Assembly (NCBI GenBank): GCA_028703745.1
Contig: JAQVME010000041.1
Coordinates: 1-8,962, forward strand
DNA: 8,962 nt
Direction: 5' to 3'
Source of the DNA: Clostridia bacterium
Lineage (GTDB): Bacteria > Bacillota > Clostridia > Christensenellales > DTU072
This document shows positions 1 through 6,570 of this stretch, one piece after another (the stretch's first letter is position 1; each line of letters opens with the position of its first letter). The notes beneath the pieces were generated by a model. That model made no database searches. It was given only the letters and a program-made list of their open reading frames with translations, and had not been told where the DNA came from. A program made the position numbers and the translations under genes.

Positions 1-1789
1 TTTGAAGGTATGCTCCCAGAAGGGAATGACGGAAATGTTTGACAGCACCATAGGCGCAGGCTCCGTGCTCATGCCGCTGGGCGGCAAATACCAGCTTACA
101 CCGAGCATAATTATGGCGTCAAAGCCTCCGGTAAACGGCGAAACAAATACCGTAACCGCATCAAGCTTTGCTTGTCCGGTGGAATTGTTGGAAATTTCGC
201 CCTTCAAAGGCGCAGTCTATTCGATAATTATGTCAGTCAACAAGCTTGTAGCCGCGGGAGTGCCTTTTATGACCGTCAGACTTACGTTGCAAGAATTCTT
301 TAAGAAGCTGCGCGACGATCCGGAAAGATGGGGAGAGGTTACGGGCGCTTTGCTCGGCGCGTTATACGCGCAAATAAACCTCGGTGTGGCGGCAATCGGC
401 GGCAAGGATTCAATGAGCGGCTCTTTTAACGAGCTGGACGTCCCGCCCACACTAATTTCCTTCGGGATGGGCATAGGAAAGGCAGATACTCTGCTAACCA
501 ATGTATTCAAAAAAGGGCAAAAGCTTTTCCGTATCAGGCTCAAGAGAGACGCGTATTTTATGCCTGACTTCAAATATCTAAAGAAGGTGTACGGTATCTT
601 GAACGGAAACATCGAAATGGGTAACATAGAGGCAGCGACAGTGGCTGATTATAACATAATATCTGCCATATTAAAGTCTATTTCGGGCGAGCGCTCGGGT
701 ATATCCTTTGCAAAAATGGATTCGGAATACTTTATGCCTGCATACGGAGATTTTATTGTCGCTCTTAAGGACATCTCCCAGCTTGAGATGCTTGAGACCG
801 ATTACCTGGGCATAGTTGATGACAGCGGTTGCATAAAAGGCATGGGCTTTGAAATATGCGATGGCGAACTAACCGAAGCGTACACCTCAAAGCTTGAAAA
901 GGTGTTTCCGACGGTAGCGTCTGCCGAGGGCGAGGCAAAAGCCTTCAATTATTCGGTGAAAGAAACCTACAAAAGTCGCCAAAAGCACGCCCGTCCAAAT
1001 ATATTCATACCTGCTTTTCCGGGTACGAACTGCGAGTATGACACCGCAAAAAGGTTCAAACTTGCAGGCGGCGAACCGAATATCGTAGTAGTGCGCAACC
1101 AATCTACAAACAACATAAAGGACACCATTGACGCTTTCCGAAGCGCTATAGCCAAGGCGCAAATTATCGCCTTTCCCGGAGGGTTCTCCGGCGGCGACGA
1201 GCCGGAGGGCAGCGGAAAATTCATTGCCACCACTTTCAGAAATCCGGCGCTTGCCGATGCTGTGAACGAGCTTCTCCACAAACGCGACGGGCTGATACTG
1301 GGTATTTGCAACGGTTTTCAAGCGCTTATAAAGCTTGGACTGCTCCCTCATGGGAAAATTGAGGCGCAGACGGCGGAGTCGCCCACCTTGACTTACAACA
1401 ATATTAACCGCCACGTCAGCACAATATCAAGAATCAGAGTTGCCTCAAACCTTAGCCCCTGGTTCAACGGTGTGTGCGTAGGCGACGTCTTCAACGTTCC
1501 AATAAGCCACGGAGAGGGTAGGTTTGTAGCTAACGCTACGGAAATGTCAAAATTAATTGACAATGGACAGATTGCCACGCAATACGTCGATTTATCGGAC
1601 AACGTTACTATGCTTTCACCGTGGAATCCCAACGGCTCTATGCTTGCCATAGAAGGTATTACCTCGCCCGACGGCAGAATACTGGGCAAGATGGGACACG
1701 CCGAAAGAATAGGCAAAAATCTCTACAAGAATATCGGCGGAGAATTTGATATGAAGATATTTGAAAGCGGCATAGGGTACTTCGGCTGA
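1..1789 (+). CDS. purL: Phosphoribosylformylglycinamidine synthase, single-chain form, C-terminal half (5' partial)
   Basis: This enzyme makes FGAM from FGAR, glutamine and ATP in the fourth step of purine synthesis, in the cytoplasm. The frame is open from the window edge, so the apparent TTG at base 2 is an internal Leu; about 595 residues remain of a family usually near 1,230-1,300. Fragment residues 1 to about 310 are the second AIRS-like synthase half, with the conserved TIGAGSVLMPLGGKYQLTP and IGGKDSMSG stretches. From about residue 330 comes the class I glutaminase: PGTNCEYD, then the FPGGFSGGDEPEGSGKF loop, the nucleophile Cys436 in GICNGFQ, and His566/Glu568 in GHAER, matching the His-x-Glu of E. 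coli PurL. The C terminus (KIFESGIGYFG) is intact. The stop overlaps the next ATG by one base (TGATG). The identification is secure; only the 5' end is unknown. Confidence 0.97.
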   Translation, partial: LKVCSQKGMTEMFDSTIGAGSVLMPLGGKYQLTPSIIMASKPPVNGETNTVTASSFACPVELLEISPFKGAVYSIIMSVNKLVAAGVPFMTVRLTLQEFFKKLRDDPERWGEVTGALLGALYAQINLGVAAIGGKDSMSGSFNELDVPPTLISFGMGIGKADTLLTNVFKKGQKLFRIRLKRDAYFMPDFKYLKKVYGILNGNIEMGNIEAATVADYNIISAILKSISGERSGISFAKMDSEYFMPAYGDFIVALKDISQLEMLETDYLGIVDDSGCIKGMGFEICDGELTEAYTSKLEKVFPTVASAEGEAKAFNYSVKETYKSRQKHARPNIFIPAFPGTNCEYDTAKRFKLAGGEPNIVVVRNQSTNNIKDTIDAFRSAIAKAQIIAFPGGFSGGDEPEGSGKFIATTFRNPALADAVNELLHKRDGLILGICNGFQALIKLGLLPHGKIEAQTAESPTLTYNNINRHVSTISRIRVASNLSPWFNGVCVGDVFNVPISHGEGRFVANATEMSKLIDNGQIATQYVDLSDNVTMLSPWNPNGSMLAIEGITSPDGRILGKMGHAERIGKNLYKNIGGEFDMKIFESGIGYFG

Positions 1790-3558
1790 TGAATTTTCTT
1801 CCGCTTGAGCCGTATGAAACAAGCCTTCCCGTAGACTTCGTACTGGTATCGCCGGAGGCGTACGTCGACCATCCGTCTTTTGGACACGCCATTATATCGC
1901 GCGTTGTCGAAGCTGAGGGCTTTTCGGTGGCGATACTGGCGCAGCCGCAACACGACGCCGATTTTTTGAAATTCGGAAGACCGCGCAAGGCCTTTTTGGT
2001 TTCCGGCGGGGTTGTCGACAGCATGGTTAACAATTATACCTCGGCAAAGAAGCGCAGAAGCAACGACGTGTACAGCGAGGGCGGCAAAGCAGGACGAAGA
2101 CCCGACAGAGCTGTGACGGTATATTGCCGTGCGCTCAAAAGGCTGTTTCCGGACGTTGCCGTCATAATCGGCGGTATGGAGGCGAGCTTGCGCCGCATGG
2201 CGCATTATGACTACTGGTCGGACAGCGTTATGCCTTCAATACTTGTCGACAGTAAGGCAGATTTGCTTATATACGGTATGGGCGAAAGACCGCTTTGGGA
2301 CTTGCTCGATATGGCAAAGAAAGGCGCGTCTCTTGACAAGGTCAAGGACATAAGAGGCACGGGATATTTATCGACTTTTGACGGATTGTCAAAAAGTATG
2401 AAAGAAAAATGTCAATCGGGCGGCGCGGAATTCTGCCCGACCTTTGAAGAAACCATTTCCGACAAAAAGAAATTCCTCAAGGCCTATAAGCAGCAGGCTT
2501 ATTGCGCTGCCGATATGAAGGCAAGACCGCTGGTGCAGAAGCACGGCAGGGACTATGTCGTTATCAATCCGCCTGCAATACCGCTTACGCAGGAGGAAAT
2601 GGACAGGGTATACGCTTTGCCTTTTACCGGCGAGGTGCATCCTTCTTACAAAGACGGCGTGCCGGCGATACAAGAGGTGAAGTTCAGCATAACCTCACAC
2701 CGCGGCTGTTTCGGGGGTTGTTCTTTTTGCGCATTGTCCTTTCACCAGGGCAGAATGATTTCAAAAAGGAGCAAGGAAAGCATAATATTCGAAGCCGTAG
2801 AATTGACACAGAAACCCGACTTTAAGGGTTACATCCACGATATTGGCGGTCCGACGGCGAATTTCCGCAATCCCCCGTGCAAAAAGAGAAAGGACGGGGT
2901 ATGCCCGGGCAAGCGTTGTATCGGCGCAAAGGTTTGCGAAAACCTTGAAGTCGACCACAGCGAGTATCTGGATATTTTGCGCGAGGCTAGAGCGCTTCCA
3001 AACGTAAAAAAAGTTTTTGTACGCAGCGGTATAAGGTTCGATTATCTTATGTACGACAAGAACAAAGAGTTTTTTCGCGAGCTGGTAGCGCACCATATCA
3101 GCGGACAGCTCAAGGTAGCTCCCGAGCATTCCGAGGATTCCGTGCTGCGGCTTATGAACAAACCGCCGTTCGCGGTATACAAGGCTTTTACGCAACAGTT
3201 CAAAGAAGAAAATCACAGACAAGGCAAGGAGCAGTACCTTGTGCCTTACCTTATTTCGTCGCATCCGGGTTGCACCGTCGGAGACGCAATGAAACTCACC
3301 GAATATTTGAAGAGCACGGGCTATATGCCGGAGCAGGTGCAGGACTTCTATCCCACGCCGTCAACAAGGTCGACTTGCATGTATTATACGGGAATCGACC
3401 CCGAAACCGACGAAGAAATCTATGTGGCTTCTAGTGTCGAAGAAAAGCGCACGCAAAGGGCTCTTTTACAGTACCGCAAAAAAGAAAACCTTCCGATAAT
3501 ACAAAAGGCGTATGCAGAGCAGCAAAAAAAACCGCCGTCAAACACACGCAAAAGATAA
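1789..3558 (+). CDS. YgiQ family radical SAM protein
   Basis: A 589-residue protein of the UPF0313/YgiQ family, whose biochemical role is not established. Residues about 10-60 carry the family signature DFVLVSPEAYVDHPSFG and IISRVVEAEGFSVAIL, a cobalamin-domain-like fold in the family. The radical SAM CxxxCxxC motif is Cys307, Cys311 and Cys314 in SHRGCFGGCSFC, which should bind the SAM-cleaving 4Fe-4S cluster. A second cysteine group follows at 364, 372, 377 and 383 and could hold another metal site. The C-terminal part has the family block VQDFYPTPSTRSTCMYYTG, and the tail is lysine/arginine rich. It is shorter than E. coli YgiQ, as is usual in clostridia. Start: ATG overlapping the purL stop, with only a weak AGGGT at 1774-1778, so translation is probably coupled to purL. 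Confidence 0.93.
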   Translation: MNFLPLEPYETSLPVDFVLVSPEAYVDHPSFGHAIISRVVEAEGFSVAILAQPQHDADFLKFGRPRKAFLVSGGVVDSMVNNYTSAKKRRSNDVYSEGGKAGRRPDRAVTVYCRALKRLFPDVAVIIGGMEASLRRMAHYDYWSDSVMPSILVDSKADLLIYGMGERPLWDLLDMAKKGASLDKVKDIRGTGYLSTFDGLSKSMKEKCQSGGAEFCPTFEETISDKKKFLKAYKQQAYCAADMKARPLVQKHGRDYVVINPPAIPLTQEEMDRVYALPFTGEVHPSYKDGVPAIQEVKFSITSHRGCFGGCSFCALSFHQGRMISKRSKESIIFEAVELTQKPDFKGYIHDIGGPTANFRNPPCKKRKDGVCPGKRCIGAKVCENLEVDHSEYLDILREARALPNVKKVFVRSGIRFDYLMYDKNKEFFRELVAHHISGQLKVAPEHSEDSVLRLMNKPPFAVYKAFTQQFKEENHRQGKEQYLVPYLISSHPGCTVGDAMKLTEYLKSTGYMPEQVQDFYPTPSTRSTCMYYTGIDPETDEEIYVASSVEEKRTQRALLQYRKKENLPIIQKAYAEQQKKPPSNTRKR

Positions 3559-3616
3559 TGCGTTTCGCACAGCGCAACGCCAAGAGCCGTTTGAAACAAA
3601 GATAGCTTTTTATTCC

Positions 3617-3653
3617 TAAATTAATATTTATAATTAATAATAATAATATTTTT
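3617..3653 (+). promoter_or_regulatory. Pure A/T tract upstream of promoter (UP-element candidate)
   Basis: These 37 bases are exclusively A or T, with several AATAATA-type repeats, and end just before the TTGAAA -35 box at 3657. Position and composition fit an UP element contacted by the RNA polymerase alpha subunits. A bound regulator or DNA curvature are alternatives. The surrounding genes are far less A/T rich. Confidence 0.5.
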
Positions 3654-3656
3654 CTA

Positions 3657-3685
3657 TTGAAAATTTTTTTTCTTTGTTCTATAAT
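3657..3685 (+). promoter_or_regulatory. Sigma-A-type promoter for the membrane protein gene
   Basis: The -35 is TTGAAA (3657-3662), the spacer is 17 bases and the -10 is a perfect TATAAT (3680-3685). The expected start site, about 7 bases after the -10, falls on the A of the ATG at 3692, so the mRNA would have no 5' leader. No Shine-Dalgarno sequence precedes the ATG. The hexamers and spacing are seen directly; the start site is inferred. Confidence 0.78.
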
Positions 3686-3691
3686 GATACT

Positions 3692-4204
3692 ATGTCTACT
3701 CTAATTATTGATTTGATGATGATTATTGCAACCGCCGCCGCGACGGTACTTTGCGCACGGGCGATGTATAAAGTCCGTCAGTTGAAATTGAAATACAAGG
3801 CAGCTATTATTCTCATACCTCTTTATTACACTAAGGCATGGCATATTTTGCTTGTCAGCGCGTATTTAATACTCGTTATTACCGCAGTTGTGCTGATGAT
3901 TACTACGCATATGTACATTATTTTTGCATCTATTATTATTATTTTGGCTATGTTCACCTCTCTTACCATAAAGATGATGACTTGTCGGTTTGCGGTGCTG
4001 GATTGCGGCATAGTCACACCGTTCAGATATATAAATTGGCTGCACCTCTACGAATACAGAATTGAACACGGCAGGGTATTCTTTTATATAGACGAAGACG
4101 GCTATGATACCATCAGAGCTATTTCGCCAAGGCTTTCTTTTGACGAGGCAAACACCGCAAAACTCGAATTCCTCCTCAACCGCCACAAAGTAAAAACCAA
4201 ATAG
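3692..4204 (+). CDS. Small membrane protein with DUF5673-like C-terminal tail, function unknown
   Basis: A 170-residue protein with three hydrophobic segments at about 3-26, 50-72 and 75-96, followed by a soluble tail of about 70 residues. The tail pattern, a Gly-Ile turn (DCGIVTPFRYINW) followed by beta-like strands (YEYRIEHGRVFFYID), resembles the DUF5673/PH-like cytoplasmic domain fused to membrane helices in other Firmicutes. That family link is from memory and unproven. The basic stretch between helices 1 and 2 (KVRQLKLKYK) suggests a cytoplasmic loop. I chose ATG 3692: the earlier in-frame TTG at 3674 lies between the promoter hexamers and could not be transcribed from them. No Shine-Dalgarno is present, which fits leaderless translation. 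The gene has its own promoter and is followed by a 138-base gap, so it is probably monocistronic. No function is offered. Confidence 0.75.
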   Translation: MSTLIIDLMMIIATAAATVLCARAMYKVRQLKLKYKAAIILIPLYYTKAWHILLVSAYLILVITAVVLMITTHMYIIFASIIIILAMFTSLTIKMMTCRFAVLDCGIVTPFRYINWLHLYEYRIEHGRVFFYIDEDGYDTIRAISPRLSFDEANTAKLEFLLNRHKVKTK

Positions 4205-4290
4205 ATATGGAATAGAGTAATAACAAAAGATTTACCCGCATAATCTATTAATAATTTCCGAAGGCAGGGTATGTAGACATAATTTGACAA

Positions 4291-4304
4291 AATATGTTCA
4301 TATT
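4291..4304. repeat. Perfect inverted repeat AATATG-TT-CATATT, possible operator
   Basis: A 14-base sequence with 6-base arms and a 2-base centre, 39 bases upstream of the pdaB-like start codon. It lies just after a consensus TTGACA (4284-4289) that has no -10 at normal spacing. The placement is suitable for a dimeric regulator. A/T-rich palindromes of this size also occur by chance, and the right arm overlaps a sigma-E-like -35 (TTCATATT, 4297-4304). Confidence 0.35.
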
Positions 4305-4327
4305 CGTCTCCGGTCGTATGATAGTAT
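4297..4327 (+). promoter_or_regulatory. Possible sporulation-sigma promoter for the deacetylase gene
   Basis: TTCATATT (4297-4304) is one base from the sigma-E -35 GTCATATT. Fifteen bases later GATAGTAT (4320-4327) shares 5 of 8 bases with a sigma-E -10 (CATACAAT), which is weak. TATGAT at 4317-4322 is an alternative -10 but has no -35 at 17 bases. A start site near 4334 would crowd the ribosome binding site. Bacillus pdaB is a sporulation gene, which makes such a promoter plausible, but the match alone does not prove it. Confidence 0.28.
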
Positions 4328-4329
4328 GT

Positions 4330-4335
4330 AAGGGG
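4330..4335 (+). promoter_or_regulatory. Ribosome binding site of the deacetylase gene
   Basis: AAGGGG, 7 bases before ATG 4343. It selects that ATG over the in-frame ATG at 4355, which would be 19 bases away. Confidence 0.7.
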
Positions 4336-4342
4336 TAAGAAA

Positions 4343-5098
4343 ATGTTCATTGTGATGAAAAAAAGCAGATTGATTATCATCCTTTTGCTTATTGCAGTAC
4401 TTAGTATAGCAACCTCCCTATGTTTCAACCCAAGAATCACAAGCGCCTTTTCTTCCCAAAAGAAACTTCCAATCTACAGTGTTGAGTGCAAAGAACAAAA
4501 GGTTGCTCTTTCATTCGATGCGGCATGGGGAGCCGACAAGACCCGTCAGATTATGGAGCTTCTCGAACGCTACAAGATGAACGCTACGTTTTTCTTAGTA
4601 GGTTTCTGGATAGACAAATATCCCGAGCTAACCAAGGAAATCGACGAAAGAGGCTTTCTTGTGGGCAACCATAGCACCAACCACCTTCATATGTCCGGTC
4701 TGTCGCAGGAAGAGGTGAGAAGGGAGCTTGAAACAACAAACAAAAAAATCAAGGACATCACCGGAAAAGACGCAGTCTTTTTTAGAGCACCTTTCGGAGA
4801 ATACAACAAAACCCTTCTCACTTGCACAGAAGAGATGAAAATGTTTTGTATACAATGGGACGTGGACAGCCTCGACTGGAAAGGACTCAGCGGCGCGCAG
4901 ATAGCTGAAAGAGTGCTTTCGAGAGCCAAGGCGGGCTCCATAATACTATGCCACAACAACAGCGACCACATATTGGACGCTTTACCGATTATATTAACGG
5001 GACTAAAAAACAAGGGGTTTACTTCCGTAAGAATGAATGAGCTTGTTTTGCAACAAAATTATTACATAGACAAAAATGGCAGACAGTTTGCAAAATAG
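4343..5098 (+). CDS. pdaB: PdaB-like polysaccharide deacetylase (NodB domain), probably sporulation related
   Basis: A 251-residue protein with a basic N terminus and one hydrophobic segment (about 9-27), a signal anchor or signal peptide placing the enzyme outside the membrane. The NodB domain spans about 50-235. Motif 1 is SFDAAWG with Asp59 retained but the usual second Asp (a metal ligand in TFDDG) replaced by Ala60. Motif 2 is His110/His114 in HSTNH, motif 3 Arg148 in RAPFGEYN, motif 4 DSLDW (175-179), and motif 5 His204 in ILCHN. The FDxxWG form is what I recall of the PdaB/YlxY branch, where PdaB is needed for spore integrity in Bacillus; the actual substrate is uncertain. A deacetylase of the same fold acting on vegetative wall or exopolysaccharide cannot be excluded. 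An SSB-like gene starts 28 bases after the stop, so the two are probably cotranscribed. Confidence 0.85.
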   Translation: MFIVMKKSRLIIILLLIAVLSIATSLCFNPRITSAFSSQKKLPIYSVECKEQKVALSFDAAWGADKTRQIMELLERYKMNATFFLVGFWIDKYPELTKEIDERGFLVGNHSTNHLHMSGLSQEEVRRELETTNKKIKDITGKDAVFFRAPFGEYNKTLLTCTEEMKMFCIQWDVDSLDWKGLSGAQIAERVLSRAKAGSIILCHNNSDHILDALPIILTGLKNKGFTSVRMNELVLQQNYYIDKNGRQFAK

Positions 5099-5108
5099 CA
5101 GTAATAAA

Positions 5109-5114
5109 AAGGAG
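5109..5114 (+). promoter_or_regulatory. Ribosome binding site of the SSB-like gene
   Basis: AAGGAG, 12 bases before ATG 5127. The spacing is slightly long, but it is the only Shine-Dalgarno nearby. The in-frame ATG at 5076 has none and lies inside the preceding gene. Confidence 0.6.
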
Positions 5115-5126
5115 TACACAGAAATT

Positions 5127-5786
5127 ATGAGTTATGACTTGATGACCAACAATGTGGTTACGCTTTCCGGCTATATCAACGAAGAGCCGCAGTATTCACA
5201 CCAGATGTTCGGCGAGGGTTTTTACGAAGCGCAAATAACCGTTCCCAGACTTAGCGAACAGATGGATATTATACCCATTACTATTTCCGAGAGATTGCTT
5301 GCAGACGAAAGAATGGGTGACGGACCTGTCACTATTACCGGTCAGCTCCGAAGCTATAACAAGCTTATTGACGGACGTTCCAGACTTTTATTGACGGTTT
5401 TTGTCAGGGATATTCTTGATTACGATACCGAACGCAACCCGAATACTATCGACATAACGGGTTACATATGCAAGCTTCCCGTATATAGGACGACGCCGTT
5501 CAAGAGAGAGATTTGCGACATTTTGCTGGCAGTCAACAGAGCCTACAACAAGTCCGATTATCTTCCCTGCATAGCCTGGGGCAGAAACGCCAGATTTGTA
5601 AAGGATATGCCTATCGGCGAAAAGCTTATCATAAACGGCAGAATTCAATCCAGAAGCTATCAAAAACTCAACGAGTTCGGCGAGGCCGAAACCAAGGTTG
5701 CATACGAGGTCAGCATAAACAGAATAAGCACGGATGAAAGCGGCGAAGAATGCTGTATTGAGGGCAATGAGGGCGAGGAGTGCTGA
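5127..5786 (+). CDS. Tandem OB-fold, single-stranded DNA-binding-like protein
   Basis: A 219-residue protein made of two SSB-like halves. The second (about 105-200) is the clearer: TIDITGYICKLPVYRTTPF, LLAVNRAYNKSDYLPCIAWGRNA, then LIINGRIQSRSYQK, matching bacterial SSB blocks. The first (about 8-102) repeats the same order more loosely: VVTLSGYINEEPQYS, AQITVPR, VTITGQLRSYNK, ending LTVFVRDILDYD. This suggests an internal duplication. The tail (about 203-219) is acidic with three cysteines and ends GEEC, not the DxPF-type tip by which housekeeping SSB recruits partners. Proteins of this length and layout are annotated as SSB in clostridia; their role is unknown to me. Single-stranded DNA binding is inferred from the fold only. 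ATG 5127 was chosen for its AAGGAG. A terminator follows at 5815. Confidence 0.8.
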   Translation: MSYDLMTNNVVTLSGYINEEPQYSHQMFGEGFYEAQITVPRLSEQMDIIPITISERLLADERMGDGPVTITGQLRSYNKLIDGRSRLLLTVFVRDILDYDTERNPNTIDITGYICKLPVYRTTPFKREICDILLAVNRAYNKSDYLPCIAWGRNARFVKDMPIGEKLIINGRIQSRSYQKLNEFGEAETKVAYEVSINRISTDESGEECCIEGNEGEEC

Positions 5787-5814
5787 ACGGACGCCGAAAC
5801 GAATAATTTCATAG

Positions 5815-5848
5815 GCTGATTGCGGCTTTTGCCGTAGTCGGCTTTTTT
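5815..5848 (+). terminator. Intrinsic terminator after the SSB-like gene
   Basis: GCTGATTGCGGC (5815-5826) pairs over all 12 positions with GCCGTAGTCGGC (5831-5842), including three G-U pairs. The loop is TTTT and six T follow (5843-5848). It ends the deacetylase/SSB transcript 28 bases before the next promoter. Confidence 0.92.
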
Positions 5849-5875
5849 ATTTCGGAGTAACATTGCATCAGGCTG

Positions 5876-5904
5876 TTGAAAATATCTGCAAGCTATGGTA
5901 TTAT
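5876..5904 (+). promoter_or_regulatory. Extended -10 sigma-A-type promoter of the yggS-sepF-lspA-rluD operon
   Basis: The -35 is TTGAAA (5876-5881), the spacer is 17 bases and the -10 is TATTAT (5899-5904), preceded by an extended -10 TG at 5896-5897. The predicted start site is 5910-5911, and the yggS ATG is at 5911, so the mRNA should be leaderless. The bases before the ATG are a T run with no Shine-Dalgarno. A terminator immediately upstream makes this the natural start of the transcript. Confidence 0.82.
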
Positions 5905-5910
5905 TTTTTT

Positions 5911-6567
5911 ATGAGCATTATAACAAACAACGTTTACGCAATAATAGACCGAATAGAAAAAGCGCGGAAGGGCGGCGTAGAAATCATCGCCGCTACAAAA
6001 ACCCGTTCTATCGCCGAAATTTTGGATATAATACAGAATACACCTGTATCGGCGGCAGGAGAGAACAGGGTGCAGGAGTTTATTTCAAAATATGACGAAC
6101 GCGCGCAATGGGATTTTATCGGTCAGCTACAAACCAACAAGGTGAAGTATATCATAGACAAAGTAAGGCTTATTCATAGCGTAGACAGGCTTTCGCTTCT
6201 CGAAACAATTGATAAGGAGGCGGCGAAAAGCAATAAGGTGCAGGACATTCTCCTCGAAACCAACACGGGTAGGGAGGCGTCAAAGGGCGGTTTATACCTT
6301 GAAGACGTGGCGGCGTTTGCCGAAAAGGCCGTTGCCTTTCCGAATGTAAGGCTGTTGGGGCTTATGGCTGTGGCGCCGATAAACTGCCAGGAGAACCAGG
6401 CACAGCGCTACTTTGACAGAGCCTACGCCGAATACGCCGCCTTGAAGGCGCGCTACCCGCAGGTGAAATACCTTTCTATGGGCATGAGCAACGATTATTT
6501 AAGAGCCGTCGAAAGCGGCGCCAATCTGGTGCGTTTAGGCAGAGCCATTTTCGGCGAAAGGAAATAA
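5911..6567 (+). CDS. yggS: YggS/YlmE/PLPBP family pyridoxal phosphate homeostasis protein
   Basis: A 218-residue single-domain TIM-barrel PLP-binding protein with no known catalytic activity; it buffers vitamin B6 and affects amino and keto acid balance in other bacteria. The PLP lysine is Lys30 in AATKT. Other family blocks are GENRVQEF, WDFIGQLQTNK, the KGG after the nucleotide-like loop (REASKGG), GLMAVAP, and the phosphate-binding C-terminal run LSMGMSNDY with VRLGRAIFG. The start is ATG 5911, which gives the usual N terminus. An upstream in-frame TTG at 5863 is rejected because it precedes the -35 box. In Gram-positive bacteria this gene commonly precedes sepF, as here, with 3 bases between stop and start. 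Translation is probably leaderless. Confidence 0.96.
   Translation: MSIITNNVYAIIDRIEKARKGGVEIIAATKTRSIAEILDIIQNTPVSAAGENRVQEFISKYDERAQWDFIGQLQTNKVKYIIDKVRLIHSVDRLSLLETIDKEAAKSNKVQDILLETNTGREASKGGLYLEDVAAFAEKAVAFPNVRLLGLMAVAPINCQENQAQRYFDRAYAEYAALKARYPQVKYLSMGMSNDYLRAVESGANLVRLGRAIFGERK
6557..6562 (+). promoter_or_regulatory. Ribosome binding site of sepF
   Basis: AAAGGA inside the end of yggS, 8 bases before ATG 6571. It shows that this genome does use Shine-Dalgarno initiation at internal operon genes. Confidence 0.65.
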
Positions 6568-6570
6568 AAA

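Noticed and set aside
2..4. TTG as the start codon of purL
   Set aside because: The conserved family sequence is already running at the window edge, so this is an internal Leu codon and the gene begins upstream.
887..1414. Long minus-strand reading frame of 175 codons inside purL
   Set aside because: It lies fully antisense to the conserved glutaminase domain, has no recognisable domain and no promoter or ribosome binding site. The same holds for the other antisense frames inside the real genes.
3559..3610. Terminator after the YgiQ gene
   Set aside because: A small TGCG-TTT-CGCA hairpin and a loose GCGTT/AACGC repeat are present, but neither is followed by a T tract and no stable stem precedes the TTTTTATT near 3607.
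4211..4249. Inverted repeats AATAGA/TCTATT and AGATT/AATCT after the membrane protein gene
   Set aside because: The stems are short and A/T rich with long loops and no T run, so they are not convincing as a terminator or riboswitch.
5076..5126. Upstream ATG 5076 for the SSB-like protein
   Set aside because: It has no Shine-Dalgarno, overlaps the deacetylase gene by 23 bases, and adds 17 residues outside the OB domain. ATG 5127 has AAGGAG before it.
5863..5910. TTG 5863 as the start of yggS
   Set aside because: It lies upstream of the -35 box of the strong promoter, and the extra residues do not resemble the family N terminus.
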